Shown one piece after another: positions 17,394 to 26,161 of a DNA stretch of 64,000 nt; positions within the stretch are counted from its first letter, which is position 1, and each line of letters begins with the position of its first letter. Source of the stretch: Planctellipticum variicoloris. Lineage in GTDB: Bacteria; Planctomycetota; Planctomycetia; Planctomycetales; Planctomycetaceae. The position numbers were made by a program, and so were the translations under genes. The stretch is taken from assembly GCF_030622045.1 (NCBI RefSeq), contig NZ_CP130886.1, positions 4,782,001-4,846,000 on the forward strand, written 5' to 3'. The notes beneath the pieces are model-generated. The model did not search any database, was not told where the DNA came from, and saw nothing but the letters and a program-made list of their open reading frames with translations.

Positions 17394-19582
17394 CGCGTCT
17401 CCCCTCGACCGGGACGAGACTTAGGTTTCTGCGATTCGGGAGGGGAGATCTCCTCGATCTCAAACATCTCAAGATCGTCCAGCGAGGGAGCGCCCGCCGC
17501 CGCTTCGCCTTCGGCCGAGGGCTTTGCTTCGCTGCTGTTGCGCGCCGCCAGCTTCTTCAGGTACTTGTCCGGTTCGGACAGCAACGACTTGCGGCAGGCC
17601 TCGCAACAGAGGAAAACAGGCTTCCCGTCCACGCTCAGCCGCACGGGCTGGCCCATTGTTCCCAGCTTCAGATCGGCAACCGGACAGACCTCCTGCCGCT
17701 TGGCGAGTCGCCGGTCTTCCGCCGAGAGTCCCGCCAATGGATCTTCGAACGACGGTGGTGGTCCGGCGGATGTCTTGCGGTTAGCCAGCACGGCCTGGTA
17801 CTTGTCGGGGGCTGCCTTGAACTTGCCTTCGCAGGCCGGACAACAGAGGAACACGGTCTTACCATCGGCAATCACGCGGGGAGGGACTCCCATTGAACCC
17901 AGCCGGAGGTTCGTCACGGGGCAGATCTGCTGTTCGACGGCAAGGCGTCGATCATTGGTCGCAAGTTTGTCCAGCACCGCGAGCATTTCGGGCGTCAGCA
18001 GTTCTTCGCGTTTCGGTTCTGCTCTGGTCGGATCGATCAGCGAAGGGTTGCCGGCCAGTTGCATCTGGGAGTCGATCAGGAAGTTGCCGCGTGTCGCGAC
18101 CCGCTCTCCCTCGCCAATTCCGCTGCGGATAACGATCTGGTCGCCCGTAGTCGGCCCCAGCACGACGCGGCGAATCTCGAAGCGTCCCGGTTCGGTCTCC
18201 ACGTACACGACGCTGTGGCTCCCGGCCATCAGCACCGCATCGCGCGGGATGACAATCGCCTGGCTGCCGGCAATCGGTTCGCCGATGAACCCCAGGGATG
18301 CCGCCGGAACCAGCTCCACTCCGCAGACCGAACACTGGCCCGGCGTGGATGACATGACCTGGGGATGGCGTGGGCTGATCCACTTGTCGGCCAGTTCCGG
18401 ATCGTAAACGAGCGATTCCTCCTGAGTTCCGAATGGAACCTCAATCGTTGCCCTCGCGTAATCCCCCACGCGCAACATGCCCTTTTCGTTGGGAATCACC
18501 ACGCGCACGCCGACCGTCCTGGTCTTCGGATCGACTTGCGGATCCACGAACGCCACGCGGCCGGAGAATTTCCGGCCGGGGAGTGACTGCACTTCGGCCT
18601 CCACCTTCTGGCCGTAGCGGATCGCTGTCGCATCCTCGGGAAAGAGCCGCAGCATCAGCCATACCGACGACAGGTCGGCCAGCTTGCAGATCGGATCCCC
18701 CTCCTTGACATATTGCCCCTCGACCGCGAGCTTCTCGATCACCGTCCCGCTGATCGGCGCGCACAGTTCGAGGCGACTGTCGGCCGCACCCCGCTCTTCA
18801 AGATGGCCGATCTGCATGTCGGTCATCCCCAGCAGCTTCAATCGCTCCCGGGCGCTGGCATATAAATCCGGCCCGCTGGAGAGCGTCTTCGTGGTCGACA
18901 GGGCCTGGCTCCGCTCACGGGCCTTCCGGGCCAGGAGCAGTTCCACCTGTCCCGAATACAATTGCGGCGAATAGAGCAGCGCGAGGTGATCCCCCTCTTT
19001 GACCACGATGCCCGTGTAGTCGGCAAACAACCGGTCGAGACGACCGTCGACGTAGGCTGAAATCGTCTTGAGCGTCCCTTCGTCATAGCGCAGCTCGCCG
19101 ATGGCACGGATCGAACGGGTGACCGACAGCGACCTGGCTGCGACCGTCTGAATGTTGGCGATTCGCCGCGCTGCCGGATCGATGTGGACGGACCGCAGTT
19201 CGCCATGCTGGCTGTGTGAAGACGGAACCAGTTCCATCCCGCAGACCGGGCAGCGTCCGGGCTCGGCCTGCGGCGGCGTGCACATCATCGGGCAGATGTA
19301 CTGGACGTTGTGATCGACGGCCCCATTGCCCGGCGCGGTCTTCGCTCCGTGGCCGCCGGAAATCCAGCCTTTCCGCTGCGCCAGCCCCAGCCCGACAAAC
19401 AGCAACGTGCCCGCGGCCAGCACCAGCACCGGTTGGAGCAGCAACATGACCAACGCCCGCGACGCGGATTGAACGGCGCGTGTCTCGCTCACTGCAGGTG
19501 GATTCTCTGCTTCGGCCGCAGGGGCAATCGGTTCGGTCGTCTGACCACCCGTCTCCGACGTCGGCGAATGTGAGGATTCCAT
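17390..19582 (-). CDS. CusB-like membrane fusion protein with HMBD and two C-terminal CPV/CCxxC domains
   Basis: 730 residues from ATG 19582, far longer than typical CusB (about 400); the frame is open 67 codons further upstream but without signal features. Layout: low-complexity cytoplasmic N-terminus, one TM segment (LLQPVLVLAAGTLLFVGLGL, about 55-75), HMBD with ICPMMCTPPQ..GRCPVCGMEL, adaptor core (CAPISGTVIEKLAVEG), a second degenerate HMBD (SPRHPQV..CSVCGVELV, first Cys lost), membrane-proximal domain, then two CPV modules at the C-terminus (ICPVTNLRLG..FLCCPAC and VCPVADLKLG..FLCCEAC). The extra domains also occur as the free protein at 13344-13808. Coupled by ATGA to the CusA gene at 13884. 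Probable role: periplasmic Cu capture and delivery. Confidence 0.88.
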   Translation of the reverse strand: MESSHSPTSETGGQTTEPIAPAAEAENPPAVSETRAVQSASRALVMLLLQPVLVLAAGTLLFVGLGLAQRKGWISGGHGAKTAPGNGAVDHNVQYICPMMCTPPQAEPGRCPVCGMELVPSSHSQHGELRSVHIDPAARRIANIQTVAARSLSVTRSIRAIGELRYDEGTLKTISAYVDGRLDRLFADYTGIVVKEGDHLALLYSPQLYSGQVELLLARKARERSQALSTTKTLSSGPDLYASARERLKLLGMTDMQIGHLEERGAADSRLELCAPISGTVIEKLAVEGQYVKEGDPICKLADLSSVWLMLRLFPEDATAIRYGQKVEAEVQSLPGRKFSGRVAFVDPQVDPKTRTVGVRVVIPNEKGMLRVGDYARATIEVPFGTQEESLVYDPELADKWISPRHPQVMSSTPGQCSVCGVELVPAASLGFIGEPIAGSQAIVIPRDAVLMAGSHSVVYVETEPGRFEIRRVVLGPTTGDQIVIRSGIGEGERVATRGNFLIDSQMQLAGNPSLIDPTRAEPKREELLTPEMLAVLDKLATNDRRLAVEQQICPVTNLRLGSMGVPPRVIADGKTVFLCCPACEGKFKAAPDKYQAVLANRKTSAGPPPSFEDPLAGLSAEDRRLAKRQEVCPVADLKLGTMGQPVRLSVDGKPVFLCCEACRKSLLSEPDKYLKKLAARNSSEAKPSAEGEAAAGAPSLDDLEMFEIEEISPPESQKPKSRPGRGETR

Positions 19583-19810
19583 GAGAAGCTCGCTCCAGAG
19601 CCAATGCGCCAGTTCCAGCAGCTCGGTCCGGGAGCGCACGCTCATCAACGGACCAGCTACGGAGAATTCCGAGAAGCAGGGTGCCACGAGACGCCACCGA
19701 GATGAGCCCCAAGTCTCAGCCGGCGACAACGTGGACGGCGGGGGCAATCGCAGGAGGGCTTTCGCCAACTCCCGGACGCACAATGCGCAGAATGTCCCCG
19801 CGCAGGCCGC

Positions 19811-20260
19811 CTAGACCGTGAAGCGGCAAAGAACGACGCAGCATTCCAGCGAAGTGGATTCCTGCGACGGAACAGACACAGCGCTACGGAGCGACGGCAC
19901 ACCAGCCGCCACGCGACGCGCCGTTGGCGTGTTGGCAATCACGCACACGAGAACACGCTCCGCCCGGCTCTCATTCGCAGGAACGGCAGGCGTTCCCGAC
20001 TCGCGGCCGTCGCCACACTGACAGCCGGCGCCACAGGGGCAGGCACCAGTTTCGCAGCACTTGCGATCCCGCGGCTGACAGCCATCACAATGGCTGCGGG
20101 GCTGCGAGGCACAGCAGTCACCCGCCGACGCGTCCAACCGGATCTGAGACATCTGGCTACCGTGGCAACCACACGACGCAAACGCCACGTCCTGGGTGGG
20201 CACCGCGAGGGCAACCATCCAGATCAAGCAGCGTGTGACAATGTGTTGCGTGGCGGCCAA
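19811..20260 (-). CDS. Secreted Cys-rich protein heading the Cu/Ag operon
   Basis: 149 residues from a TTG at 20260 (an in-frame ATG at 20218 is the alternative). A signal peptide (RCLIWMVALAVPTQDVAFAS) precedes a Cys-dense stretch with CGCHGS, GDCCAS, CDGCQ, RKCCETGACPCGAGCQCG: about fifteen Cys in 60 residues, metallothionein-like in density. The C-terminus ends LECCVVLCRFTV. No named family is recognised. It sits first in the leftward operon, 228 bases before the CusB-like start, and downstream of a MerR-type promoter-like dyad. A periplasmic Cu-binding or sensing role is inferred. Similar small secreted Cys/His-rich proteins head other metal clusters in this window. Confidence 0.65.
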   Translation of the reverse strand: MAATQHIVTRCLIWMVALAVPTQDVAFASCGCHGSQMSQIRLDASAGDCCASQPRSHCDGCQPRDRKCCETGACPCGAGCQCGDGRESGTPAVPANESRAERVLVCVIANTPTARRVAAGVPSLRSAVSVPSQESTSLECCVVLCRFTV

Positions 20261-20403
20261 GTCTCGACGCCTCGATTGAACCTGCGGTTAAAAACATTCC
20301 ACCGAACATCGATGCAACTTCGGCATTCGGTTCGGCGAAATCCAGTCAAAACCCGGAAGCGACGGATGCTTAGGACTGATTGTCGCATCGTTTTCCGTCC
20401 CTT

Positions 20404-20432
20404 AAGTATGCTCTAGAGTCCACTTTGGTCAA
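20404..20432 (-). promoter_or_regulatory. MerR-type promoter-like dyad upstream of the Cu/Ag operon
   Basis: On the minus strand a TTGACC hexamer (20432-20427) is followed after one base by an imperfect 22-bp dyad (AAGTnnnCTCT/AGAGnnnACTT, 20404-20425) ending in an AT-richer TACTTA segment. A dyad packed into a long -35/-10 spacer is the hallmark of CueR/ZntR/PbrR-type promoters. The first gene starts about 145 bases downstream. No MerR-family gene is in the window, so the activator would be encoded elsewhere. Confidence 0.45.
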
Positions 20433-20778
20433 GGTGAATTCGAGACACCAACCTGCACACGCGTCCTTTTCGGGAGCTGCCAGCGGTCACAGTCCGTCGG
20501 AAATGGAGGACAGCCAAATCACTTCCCAAGTCCGCCTCTGTCGACCTGACAGGTCGGGATCGGACAGGCCGTGTTCACGGAACTCTTCGAAGTCGCACCA
20601 CCGCCGTTCAGCAGGTCGCCATTCCCCATCGCTCCGTTCACGGCCTGTCCCGATATACTCTGGTGGAGCCGGATTCGCGAGTTGAGTCGAAATGGCGTTG
20701 AGCAGTCGAGTGCCGCGCTTCGGAGATTCATCCGACTCACTGTCCGTAATTGTCGACAGCCCCTCAGGACGCGTAGAC
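20433..20778. other. Gene-free spacer between divergent units
   Basis: About 345 bases between the leftward Cu/Ag operon promoter and the rightward debranching enzyme. Short open frames exist on both strands, but none has a start signal or recognisable product. No clear repeat or promoter pair is seen for the rightward gene. Confidence 0.4.
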
Positions 20779-22920
20779 ATGCCGGAATCCACCGAACCCG
20801 CCTACCGCTGCCGGCACTGCAAGACATCGATGGACAGTCTGATCGGGCCGCGTCCATCAAGCCGCTGGAGCGAGGCAGAGGGGCTCCCTTTTCCGTTTGG
20901 CGTGACTTGGCTTCCAGCCGAGCAGGCCTACAACTTTGCACTCTACTCGCGCCATGCGCAGACCGTGGAACTCCTGTTCTTTCAGCAAGACAACTGCGAC
21001 CGTCCCACTTTCGCCTTCCAATTTGACGCATTGCGAAACAAGTCCGGCCCAGTCTGGCACTGCCATATTCCCGTGAGCGATGTCAATGACGCCAGATACT
21101 ACGCCTATCGGATCGGAGGGCCAAACAACCACGACGAATCGACGCTGCATGCGTTCGACCAGAACAAGATCCTACTGGACCCATACGCCAGAACCGTCTA
21201 TTTCCCGCCGGCCTTCGACAGGTCTGCCGCCATGCGTTCCGGCTCGAACATGGGACAGGCTCCGGTTGCGCTCCTCGACGAGTGTCAGTGCCGGTTCGAA
21301 TGGGACGATGACAAGCACGTCCGTCGCGAATCGGACCTGATTATTTACGAAATGCACGTTCGAGGCTTCACGCGGGATTGCAGTTCCGGACTGCCGCCGG
21401 AGCGGCGGGGAACCTTTCAAGGCGTCATCGACAAGATTCCTTACCTGTCCGAACTGGGCGTGACGGCCGTCGAGTTGATGCCAGTGTTCCAGTTCGATCC
21501 CCAGGACGGCAATTACTGGGGCTACATGCCCTTGACGTTCTTCGCACCGCACCACGGCTACGCGATGTCTGCTGACAGTTGTGCCCAGCGGAGTGAGTTC
21601 CGGCGAATGGTGCAGGCGCTGCACGCTGCGGGAATCGAGGTCATTCTGGACGTCGTTTTCAATCACTCGTGCGAAGGCAACTCAGACGGCCCCACATACA
21701 GCTTTAAGGGGATCGACAACGCCACGTATTACCTGCTCTCCGAAGATTCCGGGGACGGCTACGTGAACTTCAGCGGTTGCGGGAACACGCTGCGGACGGC
21801 CAATGCCCCCGTACGACAGCTCGTCGTCGACAGTCTGCGCTACTGGGCCACGGAGATGCACGTGGATGGCTTTCGCTTCGACTTGGCCTCCGTTTTCACA
21901 AGAAAGTCTGACGGTGCCGTGAATTTCGAAGATCCTCCAATCTTCGCGGAGATCGCCGGCGATCCTGAACTTGCCGACGTGAGATTGATCGCCGAGCCCT
22001 GGGATGCCGGTGGAGCCTTCCTGCTCGGCCAGCAGTTTCCCGGCAGTTTGTGGATGCAATGGAATTCGCGATACCGGGACTCGATCCAGCGGTTCGTGCG
22101 TGGCGATCCGGGCCTGGTCGGCGAGCTGATGACGCGCCTGTATGGCAGCTGCGACTTGTTTCCCGATGATCTTTTCCACTCGCTCCGGCCCAGGCAGAGC
22201 CTGAACTACGTGACTTCCCACGACGGGTCGACGATGTACGACCTGGTCGCTTACGATCATCATCACAACGAGGCGAACGGACATGGAAACTCCGACGGCG
22301 CGACGGAGTTCGGTCACAACTGCGGTGTCGAGGGGGATATCGACGTTCGGTCCGATGTCATGCGGCTGCGGAAACAGCGGGTCAAGAACTTCTGTTGCCT
22401 GCTGATGCTCTCGAACGGTACGCCGATGTTTCGCATGGGTGACGAGTTCCTTCAGACACAGGGGGGCAACAACAACCCGTACAATCAGGACAATGAGACG
22501 TCGTGGCTGGATTGGGGGCGATTTGATCAGCACCACGACGTGTTTCGGTTCTTTCGAGAAATGATCGCCTTCCGCAAGGCGCATGTGTCGATCGCGCGAA
22601 GCCAATTCTGGCGAGACGACGTCCAGTGGTTTGGCCCCGGAGGTCCCGTCGAACTCTCGGAATCGTCCCGTTCGCTGGCGTTTCTGCTGAAGGGCCACGA
22701 AACTGGCGACGCTGACCTGTATGCCATGATCAATGCGTCGGAGTCTACGCTTCGCTTCCGGATTCCAAACGAGTTCCCGCGCGAGTGGAAGCCGATGATC
22801 AATACGGCCCTTGAGTCGCCACATGACATTTCCGCAAACGAACCGCTCGGCGAGACGCTCTCTGAGGCCGTCGACGTCGCTCCGCATGCCATCATCGTAC
22901 TGCAGGCAGGGGCAAAGTGA
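20779..22920 (+). CDS. glgX: Glycogen debranching enzyme / isoamylase (GH13, GlgX-type)
   Basis: Cytoplasmic alpha-1,6-glucosidase that trims branch points of glycogen. About 713 residues from ATG 20779 (AGGA nine bases upstream); the frame is open to 20692. An N-terminal CBM48-like domain (FPFGVTWLPAEQAYNFALYS) is followed by a GH13 barrel: VILDVVFNHS (region I), DGFRFDLAS with the nucleophile Asp (II), LIAEPWDAGG with the acid Glu (III), and VTSHDGSTMYDLVAYD with the transition-state Asp (IV). MGDEF and NNNPYNQDNETSWLDW are typical of GlgX/TreX. The N-terminus carries an unusual CRHC pair. It is not obviously linked to metal resistance; the phosphatase 142 bases downstream may share its transcript. 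Confidence 0.92.
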   Translation: MPESTEPAYRCRHCKTSMDSLIGPRPSSRWSEAEGLPFPFGVTWLPAEQAYNFALYSRHAQTVELLFFQQDNCDRPTFAFQFDALRNKSGPVWHCHIPVSDVNDARYYAYRIGGPNNHDESTLHAFDQNKILLDPYARTVYFPPAFDRSAAMRSGSNMGQAPVALLDECQCRFEWDDDKHVRRESDLIIYEMHVRGFTRDCSSGLPPERRGTFQGVIDKIPYLSELGVTAVELMPVFQFDPQDGNYWGYMPLTFFAPHHGYAMSADSCAQRSEFRRMVQALHAAGIEVILDVVFNHSCEGNSDGPTYSFKGIDNATYYLLSEDSGDGYVNFSGCGNTLRTANAPVRQLVVDSLRYWATEMHVDGFRFDLASVFTRKSDGAVNFEDPPIFAEIAGDPELADVRLIAEPWDAGGAFLLGQQFPGSLWMQWNSRYRDSIQRFVRGDPGLVGELMTRLYGSCDLFPDDLFHSLRPRQSLNYVTSHDGSTMYDLVAYDHHHNEANGHGNSDGATEFGHNCGVEGDIDVRSDVMRLRKQRVKNFCCLLMLSNGTPMFRMGDEFLQTQGGNNNPYNQDNETSWLDWGRFDQHHDVFRFFREMIAFRKAHVSIARSQFWRDDVQWFGPGGPVELSESSRSLAFLLKGHETGDADLYAMINASESTLRFRIPNEFPREWKPMINTALESPHDISANEPLGETLSEAVDVAPHAIIVLQAGAK

Positions 22921-23061
22921 CGCGACTGAGCCGGTGGGCGCATCGCCTGAACTTCGCACGCGTGTCGAAGAGCGCTCTCATCAGCGATCGATTTCGCAAC
23001 CGCAGATCCGAACGGCCTGAGACGGTCACAAGTTCGACTGACCTTCAGGGGATTCTCAGAA

Positions 23062-24588
23062 GTGACAGTGACCTTGCCAACGACGACAGAACAACCGTCG
23101 AGTCGTTTGAGCCGATTCAGGATCGCGATGCGACGGTGGCCACTCGGCGCACACTTGCTGCTGGCCGTAAACCTGCCGCTGGCAATCATGCTCGCCGTGC
23201 TGCTCGTCTTCGAGTACCGAGATGAAATGGATCAGGCCCTGTTGGAGAAGGAAGCCGGGTTGGCCGATGAAGCCATCGCCGTCCATCAGGCGGTGGTCCA
23301 TCTGCCGAATGAGGCGTCGACGAAGTCGACGGAGGACTTCATCGAACGAGTCTGCGAGAAAATGCGTGTCAATCGGTCGCCCGGACACGTCATCTTTGTA
23401 GTTCGCGGTCGCGACGTCCTACTTAGCCACGGACACAGCCAGTTGTCCGCCGACGAGAACGCCGCATTGCTGAACGCATTTCGCGATGGTCGGTCGCGAT
23501 TCGTAGTTCAAAGCAAGCTTGTTGTGCTGGGAGGATACGAAGACGAGGGCACCGCGGTGATCATTGCCGAACTGGCCACCAACATTCGGCGGAGCGCGAG
23601 GCAGGAAGTCCTCTGGCGGTTGGCAAGTCTCTCGGCCCTGGCGGTGGTCGCGGCAGCAATCGTGGATACCGTCCTGTTCCGGCTGATCACGCGGCCGTTG
23701 CGACGCATGGCGGCATCGGTGGATGCGGTTGCCGGCGGTGAGTTTGGCGCAACGCTCGAAGTGCCACGGGGGCGTGAACTGCAGACACTCACCCAGTCGT
23801 TTAACTCCATGAGCCTGGAACTTGCCAACGAAGAACACCGACGTCGGCGTGAAATGGAGCGGGCACGCGAAATCCAGGAGCACCTGTTGCCCACCGAAGT
23901 ACGCGTTCCTGGGCTCGTCGTTCGGCAAAACTACCAGCCCGCCGAAGATGTGGCCGGCGATTACTACGATCTGATTCCCCTCTCGAACGGCACTTGGCTC
24001 ATAGTTATCGCCGATGTCGCCGGGCACGGGATTCCTGCGGCAATGGCGGCGACGCTCCTGAAGGCATTATTGCTGTGCGCATCGCAGATCCATCAGAACT
24101 CCGATGAAATCCTGCGGGAAGTCAACCGGCACATCGCGTCGCTGCTTCCGGATGGCATATTTGTCACGACATTAATCGCGGTCTGGCATCCTGACACGGG
24201 GCAGCTCGTCTATGTGAATGCGGGCCATCCATCCGGCTTGCTCTGGAATTCTCAGCTCGGATTCCGCGAGCTGTCAGCGTCCGCCGTGCCGGTCGGCATT
24301 CTGGCAGATGTCGTTTACCAGCCTTGTGAAGTTCAACTGACCGAGGATGATCGACTGGTGTGGTTCACGGACGGCCTCATCGAGGCATTTTCACCGACCG
24401 GTGAGATGTTTGGTCAGAAGCGACTCCAGGAACTGATTGCAACCATCGGACGTGGCTCCTTGGAGGGGCTGCACGACGCGATTCTGTCCGCCGTGCGGGC
24501 GTTTGTCGGGGACCGGGCGCTCGCTGACGACCTGACACTCCTGGTTATCGGCCGGGACGCCGGCACTGCGGAGCATCCTTCCAAGTGA
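23062..24588 (+). CDS. Membrane-anchored SpoIIE/RsbU-type serine phosphatase with HAMP domain
   Basis: 508 residues from a GTG at 23062. Domains: an N-terminal TM (LLLAVNLPLAIMLAVLLVFE, about 32-51), a periplasmic sensor region (about 52-180), a second TM (about 195-215), a HAMP linker (ITRPLRRMAASVDAVAGGEF), a short coiled coil (EEHRRRREMERAREIQEHLL) and a PP2C/SpoIIE domain. PP2C metal-binding residues are visible in EDVAGDYYDLI, VIADVAGHGIPAAM, FTDGLIEAF and ADDLTLLVIG. Such proteins dephosphorylate anti-sigma-factor antagonists in partner-switching stress responses. No anti-sigma or antagonist gene is adjacent. The stimulus is unknown; an envelope signal is plausible from the topology. 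Confidence 0.9.
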   Translation: MTVTLPTTTEQPSSRLSRFRIAMRRWPLGAHLLLAVNLPLAIMLAVLLVFEYRDEMDQALLEKEAGLADEAIAVHQAVVHLPNEASTKSTEDFIERVCEKMRVNRSPGHVIFVVRGRDVLLSHGHSQLSADENAALLNAFRDGRSRFVVQSKLVVLGGYEDEGTAVIIAELATNIRRSARQEVLWRLASLSALAVVAAAIVDTVLFRLITRPLRRMAASVDAVAGGEFGATLEVPRGRELQTLTQSFNSMSLELANEEHRRRREMERAREIQEHLLPTEVRVPGLVVRQNYQPAEDVAGDYYDLIPLSNGTWLIVIADVAGHGIPAAMAATLLKALLLCASQIHQNSDEILREVNRHIASLLPDGIFVTTLIAVWHPDTGQLVYVNAGHPSGLLWNSQLGFRELSASAVPVGILADVVYQPCEVQLTEDDRLVWFTDGLIEAFSPTGEMFGQKRLQELIATIGRGSLEGLHDAILSAVRAFVGDRALADDLTLLVIGRDAGTAEHPSK

Positions 24589-24684
24589 TACGACTCATTC
24601 GCGGATCGAGACTCTCACGACGGAGTCGTTTCCCTGCGACTCGGTTGGGCTGAGCCTCGGCGATCGGTCCCTGCGAAACGCGAA

Positions 24685-24713
24685 TGCCCGCCAGACATGA
24701 AACCCGGCGGGCA
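24685..24713. terminator. Hairpin between convergent genes
   Basis: An 8-bp perfect stem (TGCCCGCC / GGCGGGCA) with a 13-base loop lies between the rightward phosphatase and the leftward small secreted protein. There is no U-run, but the GC-rich stem and convergent position fit a bidirectional terminator. Confidence 0.45.
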
Positions 24714-24794
24714 CTCGTCACTCGATGCGATGTTATGGATGGTCGCCGCCGTTCAGACTTTGACGCCGCCTGAAACGAGCGATGACCGTTTGGC

Positions 24795-25343
24795 TTACTT
24801 CTTCTCAGGCTGAGTCGCAGCCGGGGTCTTCTTGGGTGGCGCCGGTGGTGCAATCTTCAGCGTCTTCATCAACTTTGCCAGTTCGGCGTCGGCCTCGGCA
24901 ATGTCGTGGTAAATGTCGGCACAGCACGCGTGGATCGCCACATTGTCGGTCTTTGCCGCTCCGGCCTGGGCATCCAGCAGGTCGCAGTGTGCGCCGACCT
25001 TTTTGTGGATGGATTCGATCTTCGCCACGGCAGCCTGCACGTCCTTGTTGTCGGCATAGGCCTTCTTCGCTTCGGTCAGCGCCTTCTGTGACGCGGTGAC
25101 GTTCTGACGAATGGCCGTACTGTGCTCCTTCACCTTTTCGACGGCCACTGGCTGCTGGGCCTGGCCGTAGTTGTAGAGCATCTGAGCGTGGTCCTGCGCA
25201 TGCTGCTGGCGCTTGCTGGCCTCCCAGAAGCCTTCGCCAAAGGCGCCGCGAGCCTTGATCGGCGCTCCGGCTTGTGCGAAGGCCAGCGTGGCGGAAGTCA
25301 GAACCAGAACCAGCGTGCAGAAAGTCTTCGAAAACGTCTTCAT
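24795..25343 (-). CDS. Secreted helical protein of unknown function
   Basis: 182 residues starting MKTFSKTFCTLVLVLTSATLAFAQ, a clear Sec signal peptide with cleavage near AFAQ. The mature part is almost all alpha-helical (four long Ala/Lys-rich helices) with conserved-looking polar residues: QQHAQDHAQM, a single Cys in GAHCDLLDA, and ACCADIYHDIAEAD. A Pro-rich C-terminus (PPAPPKKTPAATQPEKK) follows. The arrangement suggests a four-helix bundle with His/Cys positions that could bind metal, but no family is recognised. It is about 225 bases downstream of another secreted Cys-rich gene on the same strand and may share its promoter. Confidence 0.75.
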   Translation of the reverse strand: MKTFSKTFCTLVLVLTSATLAFAQAGAPIKARGAFGEGFWEASKRQQHAQDHAQMLYNYGQAQQPVAVEKVKEHSTAIRQNVTASQKALTEAKKAYADNKDVQAAVAKIESIHKKVGAHCDLLDAQAGAAKTDNVAIHACCADIYHDIAEADAELAKLMKTLKIAPPAPPKKTPAATQPEKK

Positions 25344-25567
25344 CGGAAATCCTCAACTGAGGGTGAGCAACTCACCTCGGGAAAAATAAATACAGAAAAC
25401 TCCGCGCCGGGGCACGTGCCCTGTGCGGCGAGAAACGAGGTTCGGCCATATCCCGTCTGAGCGGAGTAAGGCGTTACGGAGTGACAGCATTGGGGGGCGG
25501 GGAGAACGACACTGGAGCGCGACGTTCGCGGCCTGCCAGCGTTCTCACTCTTAGGCACGCGGGCCTC

Positions 25568-25945
25568 TCAGCACCGCCACACGCACAGACGTGCATGGAG
25601 TCGCAGCCTTGGCGGATCGACCGCAGGTGCATGCGCGACTGGAGTCGCGGAAGAATGCAGGCCGATCAGATCACAGATCGCCACCGGCATTACAGCCGAT
25701 GCGTGATCGGAAGGCGGAGCGTTCTTTTGCAGAACAATGCCGTCTTTGACGCAGCAGCATCGCGGCGGAATGGTCGACGGCCGGTGATCCGAATTCCCGG
25801 TCTTCTCCGGACAAATGAGGTGGCAGCAAGCGGGAACCGCAACATCGACGCCGAACACATGTTGAGCGCAACTGATCCCGCAGGTCCCAGGGGGAACCAG
25901 GATCACTATTGCGAATAATGCGGCGAATAAACGGTTCACAGGCAT
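25568..25945 (-). CDS. Secreted Cys-rich small protein
   Basis: 125 residues from ATG 25945 (AGGTG eight bases upstream; a GTG at 25954 is the alternative). A signal peptide (RLFAALFAIVILVPPGTCG) is followed by scattered Cys motifs (ISCAQH, ACCHLICPEKT, RCCCVKDG) and His residues. It ends ARLCVWRC. The architecture (signal peptide, Cys/His clusters, C-terminal Cys) matches the small proteins that head the metal efflux operons at 32080, 40418 and 51370, although sequence similarity by eye is weak. A metal-binding or sensing role in the periplasm is inferred. Confidence 0.55.
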   Translation of the reverse strand: MPVNRLFAALFAIVILVPPGTCGISCAQHVFGVDVAVPACCHLICPEKTGNSDHRPSTIPPRCCCVKDGIVLQKNAPPSDHASAVMPVAICDLIGLHSSATPVAHAPAVDPPRLRLHARLCVWRC

Positions 25946-25983
25946 TCGGATCACCTGCCGGATGATACGCAGAAACCAATCCC

Positions 25984-26012
25984 AGTGTGGGCGAATTTCT
26001 TCCGGCTGTCAA
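25984..26012 (-). promoter_or_regulatory. Candidate sigma70-type promoter for the Cys-rich gene
   Basis: On the minus strand a perfect TTGACA (26012-26007) is followed after 17 bases by CACACT (25989-25984), about 38 bases upstream of the ATG at 25945. The -35 is strong and the -10 weak. Confidence 0.35.
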
Positions 26013-26161
26013 ACAGAATTCGTGTCTGTATCGAATCGCAACTCATCGGTCTGCAAAATGGTGGGGCCTCGTGCAACCTGTGAAACGACCACGCTTGTCG
26101 GGAGCCGTGTATCGGGGCGGCACCGTACGTGCCGATGTTACAGTTGAAAAGTCTTCACGCG

